From positions 65,181,529-65,245,528 of the forward strand of contig NC_134456.1 of the NCBI RefSeq assembly GCF_047948215.1: 64,000 bases of DNA, given 5' to 3'. This stretch comes from Lycorma delicatula (taxonomy: Eukaryota > Arthropoda > Insecta > Hemiptera > Fulgoridae). Below the pieces are notes generated by a model. The model had not been told where the DNA came from. It saw nothing but the letters and a program-made list of their open reading frames with translations, and did no database searches. A program made the translations under genes and the position numbers. Below, one piece after another: positions 39,301 to 44,497 of the stretch; position 1 is the first letter of the stretch, and every line of letters starts with the position of its first letter.

Positions 39301-40986
39301 TTACCTGTACTGCATCCTCCAACACATCTATATTTAGAAGATGAATCTGAATTTGAGGTAGCCACTGAAGTTTGACACTAGAAGCAAGTTCCTATTTTTG
39401 AAGCAGAATCCTCTTCCTGTGAATCTCATGTGATAAGTCAAGGTGAATTAGATGACCTTGTTAGGGATTTGAACTTAAGGTAAGCTGAGCTTTTGGGATC
39501 TAAGCTGAAAGGCTGGAATTTTCTCCATATTGAAACTAAAATGTGATTCTTTTATAAATATCAGGAACAGTTTTAACATTTTTATTCTGAAGAAAATAGC
39601 TTAGTGTAATTGTAACAATATTTGTGCTTTCATGGATGCACATCCTTGTCATAGTTATATAACTACAGAATGAAGACCATTCATTAATTCAAAAACTAGT
39701 TTAAAAGCTCTCCTTTTGCACCCTGAAAACAGATTTCCTTCTGTGCTATTAGCTTATGCAGCTAATATGAAAATCCTGTTAGGAAAAAATTCAGTATAAG
39801 TACTGTATGTTGTGATGTGATGTTGTAAGTACTGTACTGTAATTTAAAAGTTATTGTGTTATTAATGGGTTTGCAGCCTGGTTACACTAAATTGTGTTGC
39901 TTTTTGTGTGAATGGGACAAGACAAACCATAAGGAATGCCCGAAGCATTAATAAAGCATTGTAATAAGGCACTTACATTTGAGCAGTAAGGTGTATATCC
40001 TTTGCTGTTTAACTCAGAAATGATATTTTATCTCCACTCCATATGAAATTAGGACTTCAAAAGCTTTGTTAAGGTGATGATAAAACTGGTGCTGGATTTC
40101 ATTTTTTGAAAGGAAAATTTCCTAATGACACTAAAATCAAGGAAGGAATTTTTGTAAGTTTCCAAATAAGAACTTTGATTATAGATGAACAATTCAAAGA
40201 AATGTCAAAAAGTTAGCATTTAGTGAAAAATGTTTATGGGATTTAACATGTCCCTAAAAATTCATTTCTTGGATTCCCACCTAGATTTCTTTTTGGAGAA
40301 TCTCTGCGCCATCAGTTATGAGCATGGGAGACACTTCTACCTGGAAATCTGTCATGGAAAACAGGTACTAGTGATAATGGAGTGTAAGAATGTTTGTAGT
40401 TATTTTTGGATGGTATGATATGATATTCTTAGATGAAGAGGGATGTTCCAAATGCTAAACACAAAAAGAAAACAACTACCACATAGGTAAGTTGAACCCT
40501 GTATGGATATAATTGTTTAATTTATTTCAAAATTGACCTACATATTTACATGTATAAAATCTATTTGCATATTTGAATTCAACGTGAAAAGTTCTATTCA
40601 CACGCGCGGGATCCTTGTCTTTTCTGTTGTGTCAGAAACAAAGCTTAATTTTATTCCTCAGTGCAGTTATAATTTTTTTCAAAAATAAATTTCTGTTTCT
40701 TTCCAGTAGCTTGTGTACTTCTTGGAACAATAATAATATAAATTTCATCTTGTTCAACACTTTGGGTATGAGAGGACAAGTTTTATGATGAAAATTTTAG
40801 TGATTTTTTTTTTATCTTGAGTAGGCTTAAACTGTTTTATTTATCTACCTCTGAAAAATCCTTTTGTTTATTAAAAGTTTACTCAATTTTTTTTTTTTCA
40901 GAGATACTGTTGCTGTTTGCATACATGGAGTTGGAGTGGAGGTGGTTCATATAAACACTAAGTCACTGAATTTCATAAAATGTTAA
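3260..40986 (+). CDS. WDR6: WDR6 orthologue (tRNA wobble 2'-O-methylation WD40 partner), ten exons, 5' end missing
   Basis: WDR6 (yeast Trm734/Rtt10) is the WD40 scaffold that directs the FTSJ1/Trm7 methyltransferase to position 34 of tRNA anticodon loops. Exons seen: 3260-3674, 4959-5108, 13651-13850, 15451-15702, 17089-17271, 26241-26565, 29308-29509, 32744-33168, 37862-38024 and 40902-40986. Every junction is GT-AG and phases match throughout, giving 799 codons and a TAA. WDR6 hallmarks in family order are LPASKERW, LICGDRCGS, STGRDGYL, LGFHE followed by CGGGHREWDC, the GGRAQLKVW blade, IDPETRFM, ACSDGYLR, ATDGKLTFW and AGVDQRINL. Human WDR6 is about 1,120 residues, so roughly 300 N-terminal residues are absent. 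The first seen exon starts in phase 0 inside a WD blade (DSYLCVWDEQG). Transposon insertions stretch the gene over more than 37 kb, but no exon is damaged. The identification is secure; exact exon ends are read by eye. Confidence 0.93.
3675..4958 (+). other. WDR6 intron, no further feature seen
   Basis: GT-AG intron of 1,284 bases. It contains no recognisable repeat or reading frame beyond a meaningless 87-codon open stretch at 4047-4310. Confidence 0.6.
4959..5108 (+). CDS. WDR6: WDR6 exon b
   Basis: The acceptor is attttcag and the donor is aaag|gttagt. The first two bases complete a glutamine codon begun in the previous exon. It encodes TDHKRSLEKILDKK, the segment GKIFSVHWISKDTILCCD and KGVLYVCKLIFIK, matching the short blade of WDR6 that precedes the PASKERW segment. 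No open frame longer than about 50 codons marks it, so it is easily missed. Confidence 0.87.
5516..6427 (-). mobile_element. Tc1/mariner-superfamily element with terminal inverted repeats, transposase broken
   Basis: The ends are inverted repeats: gtgtcccataaagaatgtaa at 5516 and its complement (two mismatches) ending at 6427. The transposase is on the minus strand. Its start at 6267 opens MEHFMTEQHVVIVKTYYKC and NAPNKSTTMRLIAKFEKTGS, the helix-turn-helix of the DUF4817-type transposases common in insects. Further along, decayed minus-strand sequence still resembles NKQNCRIWGSENP, the VWHLG strand and the IGPY region of the catalytic core, with several stops. At about 0.9 kb it is shorter than a usual complete copy of about 1.3 kb, so part of the core is deleted. 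It sits in WDR6 intron 2. A clean TA duplication is not certain. Confidence 0.8.
6428..7559. other. AT-rich intronic DNA, low-complexity block
   Basis: No gene or repeat family recognised. About 7045-7105 is an A/T-only stretch of alternating attttta and aaaataaaa runs with local self-complementarity. About 7320-7350 is a short, imperfect CA repeat. Confidence 0.5.
7560..10340 (-). mobile_element. BEL/Pao LTR retrotransposon fragment (gag to RT), decayed
   Basis: Read on the minus strand from about 10.3 kb downwards. A gag part near 9.6-9.95 kb reads SGSPRDDLI, HYLHSSLKVEA and LDSVKRESVYTLSKFI, as in DUF1759-type Pao gag. At 9428-9619 is RFPTFKDFIEFLNSGKLLENI, also gag. Near 8.1-8.2 kb is KLRVVFDSSAKTINGLSSFND. 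At 7872-8132 is the RT block DLFSVILRFRIHNYVVTSDI and ILWCDSPDQEIKHY. Near 7.8 kb is the catalytic YVDD box in NDFYVDDLITGS. The order and wording are those of Pao-family Pol. Stops and shifts interrupt every part. No LTRs, RNase H or integrase were found, so the copy is truncated at both ends. It lies in WDR6 intron 2, antisense to the gene. Confidence 0.82.
10938..11160. repeat. Two tandem units of about 121 bp
   Basis: The unit beginning aggtaacactttaaagcagg near 10940 recurs as aggtattacctcagagcagg near 11061, followed in both by ttctta(g/a)attag, gttatag/aagccac and ctgcagtagat. The period is 121 bases with moderate divergence, and the second unit is incomplete. The phrase gctgggccgattttgatgcg inside it resembles a motif that recurs in insect repeats, but I cannot name the family. 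Confidence 0.7.
11161..13650. other. Rest of WDR6 intron 2, nothing recognised
   Basis: AT-rich. Two overlapping open frames at about 11.7-12.1 kb on opposite strands have no family features. The last 130 bases before the exon are almost pure A/T built from attaatt motifs. Confidence 0.5.
13651..13850 (+). CDS. WDR6: WDR6 exon c
   Basis: The acceptor is tcaatttag and the donor is atg|gtatat. It enters in phase 1 and leaves in phase 0. It carries the family signature LLPASKERW and the blade LICGDRCGSIHVFDL, close to the LLPPSKQRW and VCGDRRGS segments of vertebrate WDR6. Confidence 0.93.
13851..16426 (+). other. WDR6 intron 3, exon d and start of intron 4, no other feature seen
   Basis: Apart from exon d (15451-15702) I see only anonymous AT-rich DNA here. 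The open frames at 14578-14781 (-) and 15917-16138 (+) do not resemble anything I know. Confidence 0.5.
15451..15702 (+). CDS. WDR6: WDR6 exon d
   Basis: The acceptor is tttgtttcag and the donor is gaa|gtaagt, a consensus insect donor. Both ends are in phase 0 (84 codons). It encodes GRLGVSCIYYF, then VWSTGRDGYLRKF and ends at ILVLGFHE. The TGRDG motif lies in the same place in vertebrate WDR6. Confidence 0.94.
16427..16830 (-). mobile_element. mariner-type transposon fragment (N-terminal region)
   Basis: On the minus strand near 16.6-16.7 kb the sequence reads SDAKLR and then EGRTNVHDEECS, a decayed form of the GRTNVHDEERSGRP linker after the HTH_48 domain of mariner transposases. The left edge, gtgtatttttaaagtaagg at about 16430, looks like the end sequence of such an element. 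No matching right end was found. Compare NVHDEDRSGQPS in the element at 28169-28906. Confidence 0.6.
16929..16970. repeat. (AT)n microsatellite
   Basis: An uninterrupted run of about 21 AT dinucleotides, likely to vary in length between individuals. It lies about 120 bases upstream of WDR6 exon e. Confidence 0.95.
17089..17271 (+). CDS. WDR6: WDR6 exon e
   Basis: The acceptor is tttctcag and the donor is atg|gtatgt, both in phase 0 (61 codons). It encodes VDLVIWSVESRIVLW and the strongly conserved CGGGHREWDC, followed by FYFLKDKSVHLV. The CGGGHR motif is one of the best single markers of WDR6. Confidence 0.94.
17272..17969 (+). other. Start of WDR6 intron 5, nothing recognised
   Basis: AT-rich intronic DNA with no family resemblance seen on either strand. 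Confidence 0.5.
17970..18345 (+). mobile_element. mariner transposase C-terminal remnant
   Basis: In shifting + strand frames one reads KDNAAV (the catalytic HDNA region), then ATSDYYLFPNMKNWLARRRF, which is the classic APSDYHLFP motif holding the third catalytic D, and a decayed ending VFFIFAWIY typical of the C-terminus. Several shifts and stops break it. A SINE was later inserted just past it. Confidence 0.78.
18419..18700 (-). mobile_element. tRNA-derived SINE, family 1, copy A, with perfect 15-bp target duplication
   Basis: On the minus strand it begins aacccaccgggttggtctag, a tRNA-like head containing the A box tggtctagtgg. The body carries tggatttgaata and cacgtctcaggaatggtcga, and the tail ends in cctctgaagtaatacctgaa followed by an A-rich 3' end (T-rich on the + strand). 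The element is flanked by attctttgctcacct at 18404-18418 and 18701-18715, identical over 15 bases, as expected for LINE-driven retroposition. It is inserted at the edge of the mariner remnant in WDR6 intron 5. Confidence 0.9.
19350..20310 (-). pseudogene. hAT-like transposase remnant (C-terminal half)
   Basis: The minus-strand frame at 20065-20307 and decayed sequence down to 19349 follow the order of the C-terminal half of hAT-related proteins of the KIAA1586/ZMYM-like type. These are KLENIEFQINLEILNIILEL, then ETALPSCDFGYELSGIEKLC, and finally MNLIKTKCRKQLKEFHLDTL and DLVRVYSEWL-type residues (read here as NLDRVYSEWL). The last block occupies the place of the hAT dimerisation region, where family members read ERxFSxMNxIKTKxRNxL. 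Several stops and shifts are present. The RW-containing middle region and the N-terminal zinc finger were not found. It could be a domesticated relative, but the breaks argue for a dead transposon. Confidence 0.6.
20345..20630 (-). mobile_element. tRNA-derived SINE, family 1, copy B
   Basis: It has the same layout as the copy at 18419-18700: the minus-strand head aacccaccgggttggtctag, then an added stretch cgagagttacagcgttcaag that copy A lacks, then the shared body and a tail ending gaagaattatctaaacgg. The caa-type B box gttcaagtcctag is better preserved here than in copy A. No clear target duplication was found, so the 3' end may be truncated or decayed. Confidence 0.85.
20640..21427. other. 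No gene recognised between SINE B and the repeat array
   Basis: AT-rich sequence. From about 21.07 kb the base composition becomes more mixed, which may mark the outer part of the virus-like insertion that follows. Confidence 0.4.
21428..21815. repeat. Three diverged tandem units beside the virus-derived gene
   Basis: The core tggcccagtatgtaag occurs at about 21429, 21564 and 21743. Units share gagcgctgattgg followed by gagaacctcag (two copies), ccactttccagt (three copies), ctactacaaaaagcaca (two copies) and cttcaataaa with cattaaa. The spacing is 135 and 179 bases because the first unit lacks the gcgctgattgg segment. A further partial echo, cattaaagaagattttgcca, is near 22180. The array is distinctly less AT-rich than its surroundings. 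Confidence 0.8.
21860..22015. repeat. Imperfect inverted repeat around a GC-richer block
   Basis: The left arm aaaagggcataactcgaaaa near 21866 and the right arm ttctcgagatacgccctttt near 21990 are roughly complementary (most of about 24 positions). The 100-base spacer contains cgtcctagg-like, non-AT-rich sequence. It lies between the tandem units and the virus-derived gene. Confidence 0.55.
22260..23481 (-). pseudogene. Virus-derived double-jelly-roll-type (capsid-like) gene, broken
   Basis: Three minus-strand open segments lie head to tail: 23481-23077 (134 codons), 23079-22642 and about 22650-22260. Recognisable blocks in order are FLFDEIVYKINGQEV with NIGVTTIMKNV, then SDHKSRLEIIDVAWRVPY, FRRWEIHQNP and PRYVTVGFQTDK, and finally YPLYVIDCSRQDES with ENFKPNT and YSPLTGKV. 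This is the layout of the double-jelly-roll-like proteins found in many arthropod genomes, thought to come from integrated Polinton/adintovirus-like DNA viruses or related mobile elements. The first two segments are one frame split by a single TAG at 23077-23079. A frameshift near 22645 and a further in-frame stop near 22530 break the rest. So it is dead as a single protein, but the decay is light. No polymerase, integrase or ATPase gene was found beside it. Confidence 0.72.
23506..23649 (-). CDS. Small open frame upstream of the virus-derived gene, 47 codons
   Basis: It starts at an ATG (complement of 23647-23649) and ends at TGA (23506-23508), only 25 bases before the start of the capsid-like frame on the same strand. 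The protein is charged, with CDDDVKYKLTEESIKKLKSL and GFEIVGGKLKST. Just upstream (about 23670-23830) decayed sequence continues in similar style (LLEKALEIENFNNKKE), so it could be the tail of a longer gene. Function unknown; grouping with the virus-derived gene rests on strand and spacing only. Confidence 0.4.
   Translation of the reverse strand: MALEMLYKSDCDDDVKYKLTEESIKKLKSLGFEIVGGKLKSTNRLLK
23650..25369. other. No gene recognised; possible outer part of the virus-like insertion
   Basis: Coding-like minus-strand traces stop near 23.83 kb. I could not find a mirror copy of the tandem units or a terminal inverted repeat that would set the right edge of the insertion. Confidence 0.4.
25370..25790. 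repeat. Probable interspersed repeat, non-coding
   Basis: A compact block of higher complexity than the flanks, beginning cgaagtaaaggaagtattgt and containing gttgtaacatctagttgtgc, atcgactgaaccaaaagtgt and ttggttccagagttatagcc. These phrases look like a high-copy repeat I associate with hemipteran genomes. No second copy is present in this window, so the call rests on recognition, and the family name is unknown to me. Confidence 0.4.
26241..26565 (+). CDS. WDR6: WDR6 exon f
   Basis: The acceptor is tgttttctag and the donor is aatg|gtcagt. It enters in phase 0 and leaves in phase 1. It encodes EGFHNREVNAL, the blade VIVVSGSEDTSIRISL, GHLSSVRAIT and FTAGGRAQLKVWTV. It follows an almost 9 kb intron that holds most of the transposon cluster and the virus-derived gene. 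Confidence 0.93.
26566..28168 (+). other. WDR6 intron 6, first part, nothing recognised
   Basis: AT-rich DNA with no recognisable family. The open frame at 27267-27479 (-) is hydrophobic and low-complexity. Confidence 0.5.
28169..28906 (+). mobile_element. mariner element, internally deleted, clean ends and TA duplication
   Basis: The ends caagaatggtccagaaagta (28169) and the complement of caagggctgtccagaaagta (ending 28906) form 26-base terminal inverted repeats flanked by TA on both sides. Inside, the + strand encodes LKPIEIHWRLCEVYRDGIRS, then NVHDEDRSGQPSLVTDELMM, the HTH_48 region and linker of a mariner transposase. At about 28640 it jumps directly to a C-terminal stretch ending FYSEGIEKLMHRYGKCLNLN. 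The whole DDD catalytic core is therefore deleted. One stop interrupts the N-terminal part. At 738 bp it is a non-autonomous derivative that could only move with a transposase made elsewhere. Confidence 0.9.
29308..29509 (+). CDS. WDR6: WDR6 exon g
   Basis: The acceptor is tttgcag and the donor is ctgag|gtaatt. The first two bases complete a valine codon. It encodes CECCSYMLRGAEKVKRPWRE, then MIDPETRFMDL (vertebrate VDPETRYM) and AACSDGYLR. Confidence 0.93.
29786..29935 (-). mobile_element. Fragment of the same mariner family as 30545-31802
   Basis: About 150 bases match 30803-30945 closely: aacatgtggaaatcacat, then acagtataatgaatgttcaa, gaattgtcca and gctgctgtatgcag, gcataaggaagaagttg. In protein terms it covers the stretch around the second catalytic D. 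It lacks the aattatcat insertion seen in the other copy, and no ends are present. Confidence 0.8.
30545..31802 (-). mobile_element. mariner-type element, about full length, transposase broken
   Basis: The ends caagggccattcaaatataa (30545) and the complement of ttagggtaattcaaatataa (ending 31802) are inverted repeats of about 26 bases flanked by TA. The length, 1,258 bp, is that of a complete mariner. The minus strand encodes decayed transposase: MHDNAWLHTAA (catalytic HDNA box) and ELSLCDFHMFDLLKEALGRE with RFEDHGAFEHYVRN, the region of the third catalytic residue. Multiple stops and shifts occur throughout. The + strand open frames at 30895-31672 are shadows of this element. It lies in WDR6 intron 7. 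Confidence 0.88.
31803..32743 (+). other. End of WDR6 intron 7, nothing recognised
   Basis: AT-rich, except for a GC-richer patch at about 32440-32530 (ggcagacggcaatggttgca) of unknown nature. Confidence 0.45.
32744..33168 (+). CDS. WDR6: WDR6 exon h
   Basis: The acceptor is taattacag and the donor is ctcag|gtaatt. It enters in phase 2 and leaves in phase 1. It encodes IFTFYIMSSKIELLCLF, the blade LTTATDGKLTFWNI, HQSGINSCDC and LVTGGDDCCVVINVL. These correspond to the last complete blades of the C-terminal propeller. The open frame beyond 33168 is intronic. Confidence 0.92.
33190..33680 (-). mobile_element. Possible decayed LINE reverse transcriptase
   Basis: On the minus strand, around 33.6 kb, one can read GILTVDDFVINKEESEE, which resembles the YADDxVI box and following helix of a LINE RT. 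About 300 bases on is KEKNLEGKITTVKEVEIVEG, in the place of the KTKxM...I...VxxFKYLG region. Both are short and surrounded by stops. The region is unusually C/T-rich on the + strand, which could mislead. I treat this as tentative. Confidence 0.3.
34260..35915 (-). pseudogene. Unnamed multi-copy gene family, copy 1 (nearly full span, broken)
   Basis: Read from 35915 downwards, the minus strand opens MPRNCVDDVDAFCYVCGQCT, a CxxC-bearing start, then KKSYHLYFQCKIGDQ, MVWHEPKDHVTDC, the stretch PSLQSAIRPVPLSEI and PLPELPVNVCFESSNEE. Later come KQIFLPPLHIKLGLMKNFVK, REGKIKEGIFVGLQIRQL and the block at 34366-34587 containing CNISLKIHFLHSHVDFF. It ends near 34270 with MLADYCWTLIRDVPE. I recognise this as an abundant family in arthropod and cnidarian genomes, annotated as uncharacterised. 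The N-terminal cysteines suggest metal binding, and high copy number suggests transposon origin. I do not know its function. Stops and shifts break the frame, mostly in the middle third. It lies antisense in WDR6 intron 8. Confidence 0.65.
36296..36327. repeat. A32 homopolymer
   Basis: An uninterrupted run of 32 A residues. On the + strand it could be the poly(A) tail of a retroposed sequence, but the bases before it (ggtggaatgatagaaagatt) match nothing else here. Confidence 0.9.
36409..36771 (-). other. Unexplained reading frame, 119 residues around one in-frame stop
   Basis: The minus strand opens with ATG at 36771 and runs 50 codons (MPRGRVKNKMPAKGNFKF, then FNFRSRTERNLYLNNQIPRI) to a TAA at 36619-36621. 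It continues in the same frame for 69 codons (EEAVRKVREKPNLGFTATLA, DIRNKLKEAKNNIDSLLEEK) to TGA at 36409-36411. The second part looks like an amphipathic helix and begins after a pyrimidine-rich stretch ending tgtatgtag, so it may be an exon with its own acceptor. It may also end at the donor-like aaa|gtaaac. I do not recognise the protein. It could be a nested host gene, a retrocopy or transposon-borne. Confidence 0.35.
37862..38024 (+). CDS. WDR6: WDR6 exon i
   Basis: The acceptor is tctttttaag and the donor is ttagt|gtaagt. The entering GT completes a glycine codon. It encodes GIKIIDNYIISAGVDQRINL and VVADIHGVEAW, matching the vertebrate SASIDQRLTFW and PDVADMDCW segments. Confidence 0.9.
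38200..38490. mobile_element. Fold-back (MITE-like) element with long inverted arms
   Basis: The inner arms, 38313-38361 and 38391-38440, are complementary over about 49 bases with very few mismatches (tctgttattactaccagaat at the outer end). The outer parts also pair loosely: tcatttatccactcctttta near 38203 against the complement of aggagtgcataagttaaatg near 38465. The left arm also holds two small palindromes, acactttaaaaaagtgt and acagagtaattactctgt. No coding sequence is present. It lies just downstream of WDR6 exon i. Confidence 0.75.
38970..40490 (+). pseudogene. Unnamed multi-copy gene family, copy 2 (decayed)
   Basis: The + strand follows the same order of blocks as the copy at 34260-35915. 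These are YFGCAVGDQEMNWAPHKCC (with stops around it), WHESQDHLLDCYF, YPNLPSAMMPAPHGG, then ISQGELDDLVRDLNL, GLQPGYTKLCCFLCEWD, a decayed LHIKLG part, EGIF, and MSLKIHFLDSHLDFFLENL with ISYEHGRHF at 40230-40418. It closes near 40470 with an RDVPNAKHKKK-like end. It keeps the central LCCFLCEWD block that is poorly visible in copy 1. More stops and deletions are present than in copy 1. The minus-strand open frame at 38953-39174 is a shadow of this. It lies in WDR6 intron 9 in the sense direction. Confidence 0.62.
40902..40986 (+). CDS. WDR6: WDR6 terminal exon with stop
   Basis: The acceptor follows a long T tract (tttttttttcag). The first A completes a valine codon, then DTVAVCIHGVGVEVVHI and 11 further codons lead to TAA at 40984-40986. 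The GVGVEVVHI strand matches the closing GGQGLEVYNW strand of vertebrate WDR6. Confidence 0.9.
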
Positions 40987-41034
40987 CTATACTATTTTGT
41001 GTATTTATTATTTAGAGATTACTTTACAGAATGT

Positions 41035-41040
41035 AATAAA
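41035..41040 (+). terminator. Poly(A) signal of WDR6
   Basis: A canonical aataaa lies 49 bases past the WDR6 stop. A second aataaa is at 41080-41085. Either could set the transcript end, giving a very short 3' untranslated region. Confidence 0.65.
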
Positions 41041-41284
41041 GATAGCTTTTATTCACATGTTTATTAATTTGTCACTTCGAATAAATTTAAGTTTAATTTT
41101 TAACTTGTATTATACACAACTTAAAATAAAACTGTTACAGATTAAACATTTTATGAATGAAGTGAAAATATAATTTACACTATCTATGAGTTAATTGAAT
41201 AAATGAACTGATACAGAATAATAAAAAATAAAAAAATAAAAGAATTTGTATAAATAAAATATTCTGTATAAATTTTTATTTTCA

Positions 41285-42150
41285 CTTCATAAAATGTTTT
41301 GTTTGTAGTAGTTCAGTTTTTTAGTTGTTTACCATGTATAATACAAGATAGTCTGGGGGATTTGATTAATAAACTCTAAGTCCGTAAGGAAAAATCACAA
41401 CTAGACAAATCTGGGGAATAGAGTGGCCACCTCTCTCTGGTGATTGTTCTTCTGTAAAAGCTACATGATTTATGTGACATATTGCTCTGTCTTCTTGGAA
41501 GAGGCTGTACTTTTTTCATAATCTGTTAACTGAGCATAGAATTCTTCAGTATTGTCAATCCAGTCAAAAAATATTGATCCCACTAAATTGCCAGAAAAAT
41601 CACACCATACACTGATTTTCTCATTTTGAAGCAAACATTCTAACAGCTGGTGAGGATTTTCAGTTGCCCAATATTTGGTGTTGTGTAGATTAACATGTCC
41701 AGATAAATGAATGAAGCCTTGTCTGACATGAAAACAGCATCAGGTGTATTAAGATGTTTAGTTTTGCTCTTAAGTTGTTGCAAAGTAGCTACATGATATG
41801 GTTTTGGATTTAAATCATGAAGAATCTTATGGTAAGATGTGTATTTTACACCACTTTATTGTGATAACTTACGTATAGATTTTTTTGGCGTGACAGATTC
41901 TCCTTTGAATATTAATTATGGCCTCTATAAAAATAATGGAAGTTTTACTATTTTTTTTGTATTTGAAACTGACTCTGTTGTAGGCCATATTTTAACCAAA
42001 TCATGTATGCTGCTACTCTTTGCTGGAATTCTGGTATTCTGAAATTGTTTGAATGTTTCTTGAAATGCACATAATGATTAGAATGATCCAGAATGCATGT
42101 AATCTTTCACTATAGCAACCCTTTTCTCAATAAGGAAACAAAAGAGCAAT
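41285..42150 (-). mobile_element. Tc1/mariner-superfamily transposase remnant
   Basis: On the minus strand, from about 42.05 kb downwards, one reads TPKKSIRKLSQ, YHKILHDLNPKPYHVATLQQ, NTPDAVFMSDKASFIYLSGH, NLHNTKYWATENPHQLLEC and KISVWCDFSGNLVGSIFFD, and finally a worn SPDLxxCDFxL block near 41.37 kb. This is the order of the winged helix and DDE core of the insect transposases related to the element at 5516-6427, and SDKASF sits where family members have SDEAHF with the first catalytic D. Stops break it repeatedly. Terminal repeats were not found. It begins about 300 bases past the end of WDR6. Confidence 0.75.
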
Positions 42151-44149
42151 AAAGCATGAACAATTTATAACTGACCACAATAGGTGCAAGTAGTTACTTA
42201 CACAACTAACAAGATTAGAAGCAGCAGTGTTAAAGATACCACTCAAATAATTGCATTTTGAGCCAGCTCGCTTTGATTTAATTCACTTACCTGGTAGAAG
42301 AGCTATTCCAGAATTGTCTTCTGATTGTCTGGTATAAAACTAAAAAAATAACATATTCTATTGTGTGTGCAAGTTTCCTAACCGTGTATCTTACTTCTCC
42401 ATATATGCAGAACTCACATTCCAAAGCTTATAGTACTGTGTCTGTCGTTTGCAGGCCCTTGTTTAAGAACTCTGTCCCTAGGGTACCTAGCCAGTGCTGC
42501 ATAGTCAGCCAGTCATCTTTCAACAGGCACTTAATCCAGGGTATTGGGGATAGTAAAAAATATTGCATAAATTGTTGAAGGTACTCTTGAGCAATCTATG
42601 GAACAGGGCCACCAATTATCACACTCCAAAACTTCATGACCATCCCATGCTGTTTATTTTATGTTGACTTGCAAGACTTCTTAAAAGTTTCATGATCACT
42701 GTATGTGGTTACAGATTCTATAAATTCTCTAAGTAAATTTCTTTGTGGTCCCGAACTCATTACAATAATTTTTTCAGTTCTGCATCATAGTATCAAACTC
42801 AACTTCTAACCTACCAGGTAGGTAGTTGCAATTTAATTTCAGTTCCTTCATGTCACTCAGTCTTGTTGAAGATTCACCATAGATGTGTTTTGTTTTTAAA
42901 GAGTTCATTTCCTAGTAAAACACCAATGGAAATATCACATGTGGTATTCGCATTGGTGGCATCCTGACTGAGGCAAGAACAAGGCTGAGAGATGCCTTTT
43001 GCCAAGGTTCTGAAGATGTCCTTCAGTAAAGCCCGTAACAGGCTAGGTATGGAGGGTGTCTTCCCCTACAGGATCAGGATGTTTGAATTTTTTTGATGTG
43101 ATAGGGGAGAGAGTGCACACTACTTTTTGGACTGATCCCTAATCATTCATGAACTTGACCCATAATTTATTTTTGGTCAAAAAAATCATCCATGTTTTTA
43201 TTTTAGCACTCAACAAATATCAAGTCTATAGCCATTCTTTGAGTTTTAACACCAGTCTTCTGTTTTGATACCTACCTTACCCAAAACCTATGAAATCCAT
43301 TCTGTCACAAAAAAATCCTACAAAGAAAGACTTCATGGAAATTAAAATTTAGAAAAATTTGCAACTATGAGTATGTTTGTTTTACACAGTTTGTTCATTT
43401 TTAACAAGTTAATCAGTAAAAATTTTCACCCATCTCTTAGTTATAATTATGTGCATGATCTCTCTAAATTTTTTTTACTAATCTCCATATAATATTATTA
43501 TTGTATACATGACAGTGATAAGTTTTATGTCTTATTTACCACTGTTTTACCAGCGCTGAACAGAATGGACAGTAACAAAATTTATAGATTGCTGGTTGCT
43601 GCAGCAATCACTCTACTTTCAAAAGTCAGTTTTGCAAATCGTACAATATTATATGTTACAAAAAAAAGAAAAAGAAAACATATTCAAAACTGATCATCTG
43701 AAAAATTATTTAATCGTGTTTACAATTATCTAGCAAATGCGTGGAGAGAAGATTCATTGCAGCCCCTTCTATTATTCAAGTTGAATACAGTTATATAAGG
43801 TAAGCCTTGTTGCTGGAATAGTGCTTATAACCATATGTGGCCACATTCAAGTCTCAGAAATTTGTCAAAGACAAGAGACAATCATAGGAATACATTTGAA
43901 AGTGCTGAAGAAAAGTTGTTTCTAGAGTTCTTCAGAACTCTTTTAACAAAGTACTACAATTTCAACTTTGCAACAGAAATTAATTAAGCTTCTACAATAG
44001 ACAGGATTGAAGTTGGTTGTCTTCCAGTTTTTTTACAATTATTAGCACATCTTCCTACTGACTGCTACCATAGATTAAGATCTGATTAAGAGTTCATTAT
44101 CTAGAATTCTACTAACACCACTCTCAGCTTTCTTTCTTGAATGAATGCA
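42151..44149. other. No gene recognised
   Basis: Less AT-rich than average at 42.36-43.15 kb, with minus-strand traces such as KRHLSALFLPQSGCHQCEYH that look like the remains of a protein, but I could not place them in a family. The rest is anonymous. Confidence 0.4.
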
Positions 44150-44480
44150 ATGCATTGTGTACTAAAGTTCAAATCCTAGTAAAGGCAGTTACTTTTATAT
44201 GGATTTGAATATTAGATCGTGAATAACGGTGTTCTTTGTTGGTTACAATTAACCACACACCCTAGGAATGGTTGACCCTTTTTTTAACCTCGGTCCACCG
44301 TTAGGTATTGCTTAAAGAGGATTGAGATGAATGATTTGTAGCGTATGTGAAAATGTCATGCCTGACCAGGATTCGAACCTGGAGGAATGGTTGATCTGAA
44401 ACTGTACAAGATTATACTTCATTTACATTCATCATATCATTCTCTGAAGTAATACCTTACGGTGGTTCCGGAGGTTAAAC
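44150..44480 (+). mobile_element. tRNA-derived SINE, family 1, copy C (5' truncated, interrupted)
   Basis: The + strand shows the family 1 body from gttcaaatcctagtaaaggc, through tatggatttgaatattagat and aaccacacaccctaggaatg, to the tail attctctgaagtaatacctt and tccggagg near 44475. The tRNA head with the A box is missing. A second SINE interrupts it at 44276-44382. Confidence 0.85.
44277..44382 (-). mobile_element. tRNA-derived SINE, family 2, inserted into family 1 copy C
   Basis: On the minus strand the insert starts within the B box (ccaggttcgaatcctggtca), continues gcatgacattttcacatacg and the tail tcctctttaagcaataccta, then ends in A-rich sequence (ttttttt on the + strand at 44278-44286). 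The host SINE sequence aggaatggttga is duplicated at 44264-44275 and 44383-44394. This is a 5'-truncated retroposition event. Confidence 0.88.
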
Positions 44481-44497
44481 TGAAAAAAGAGAGAGAT

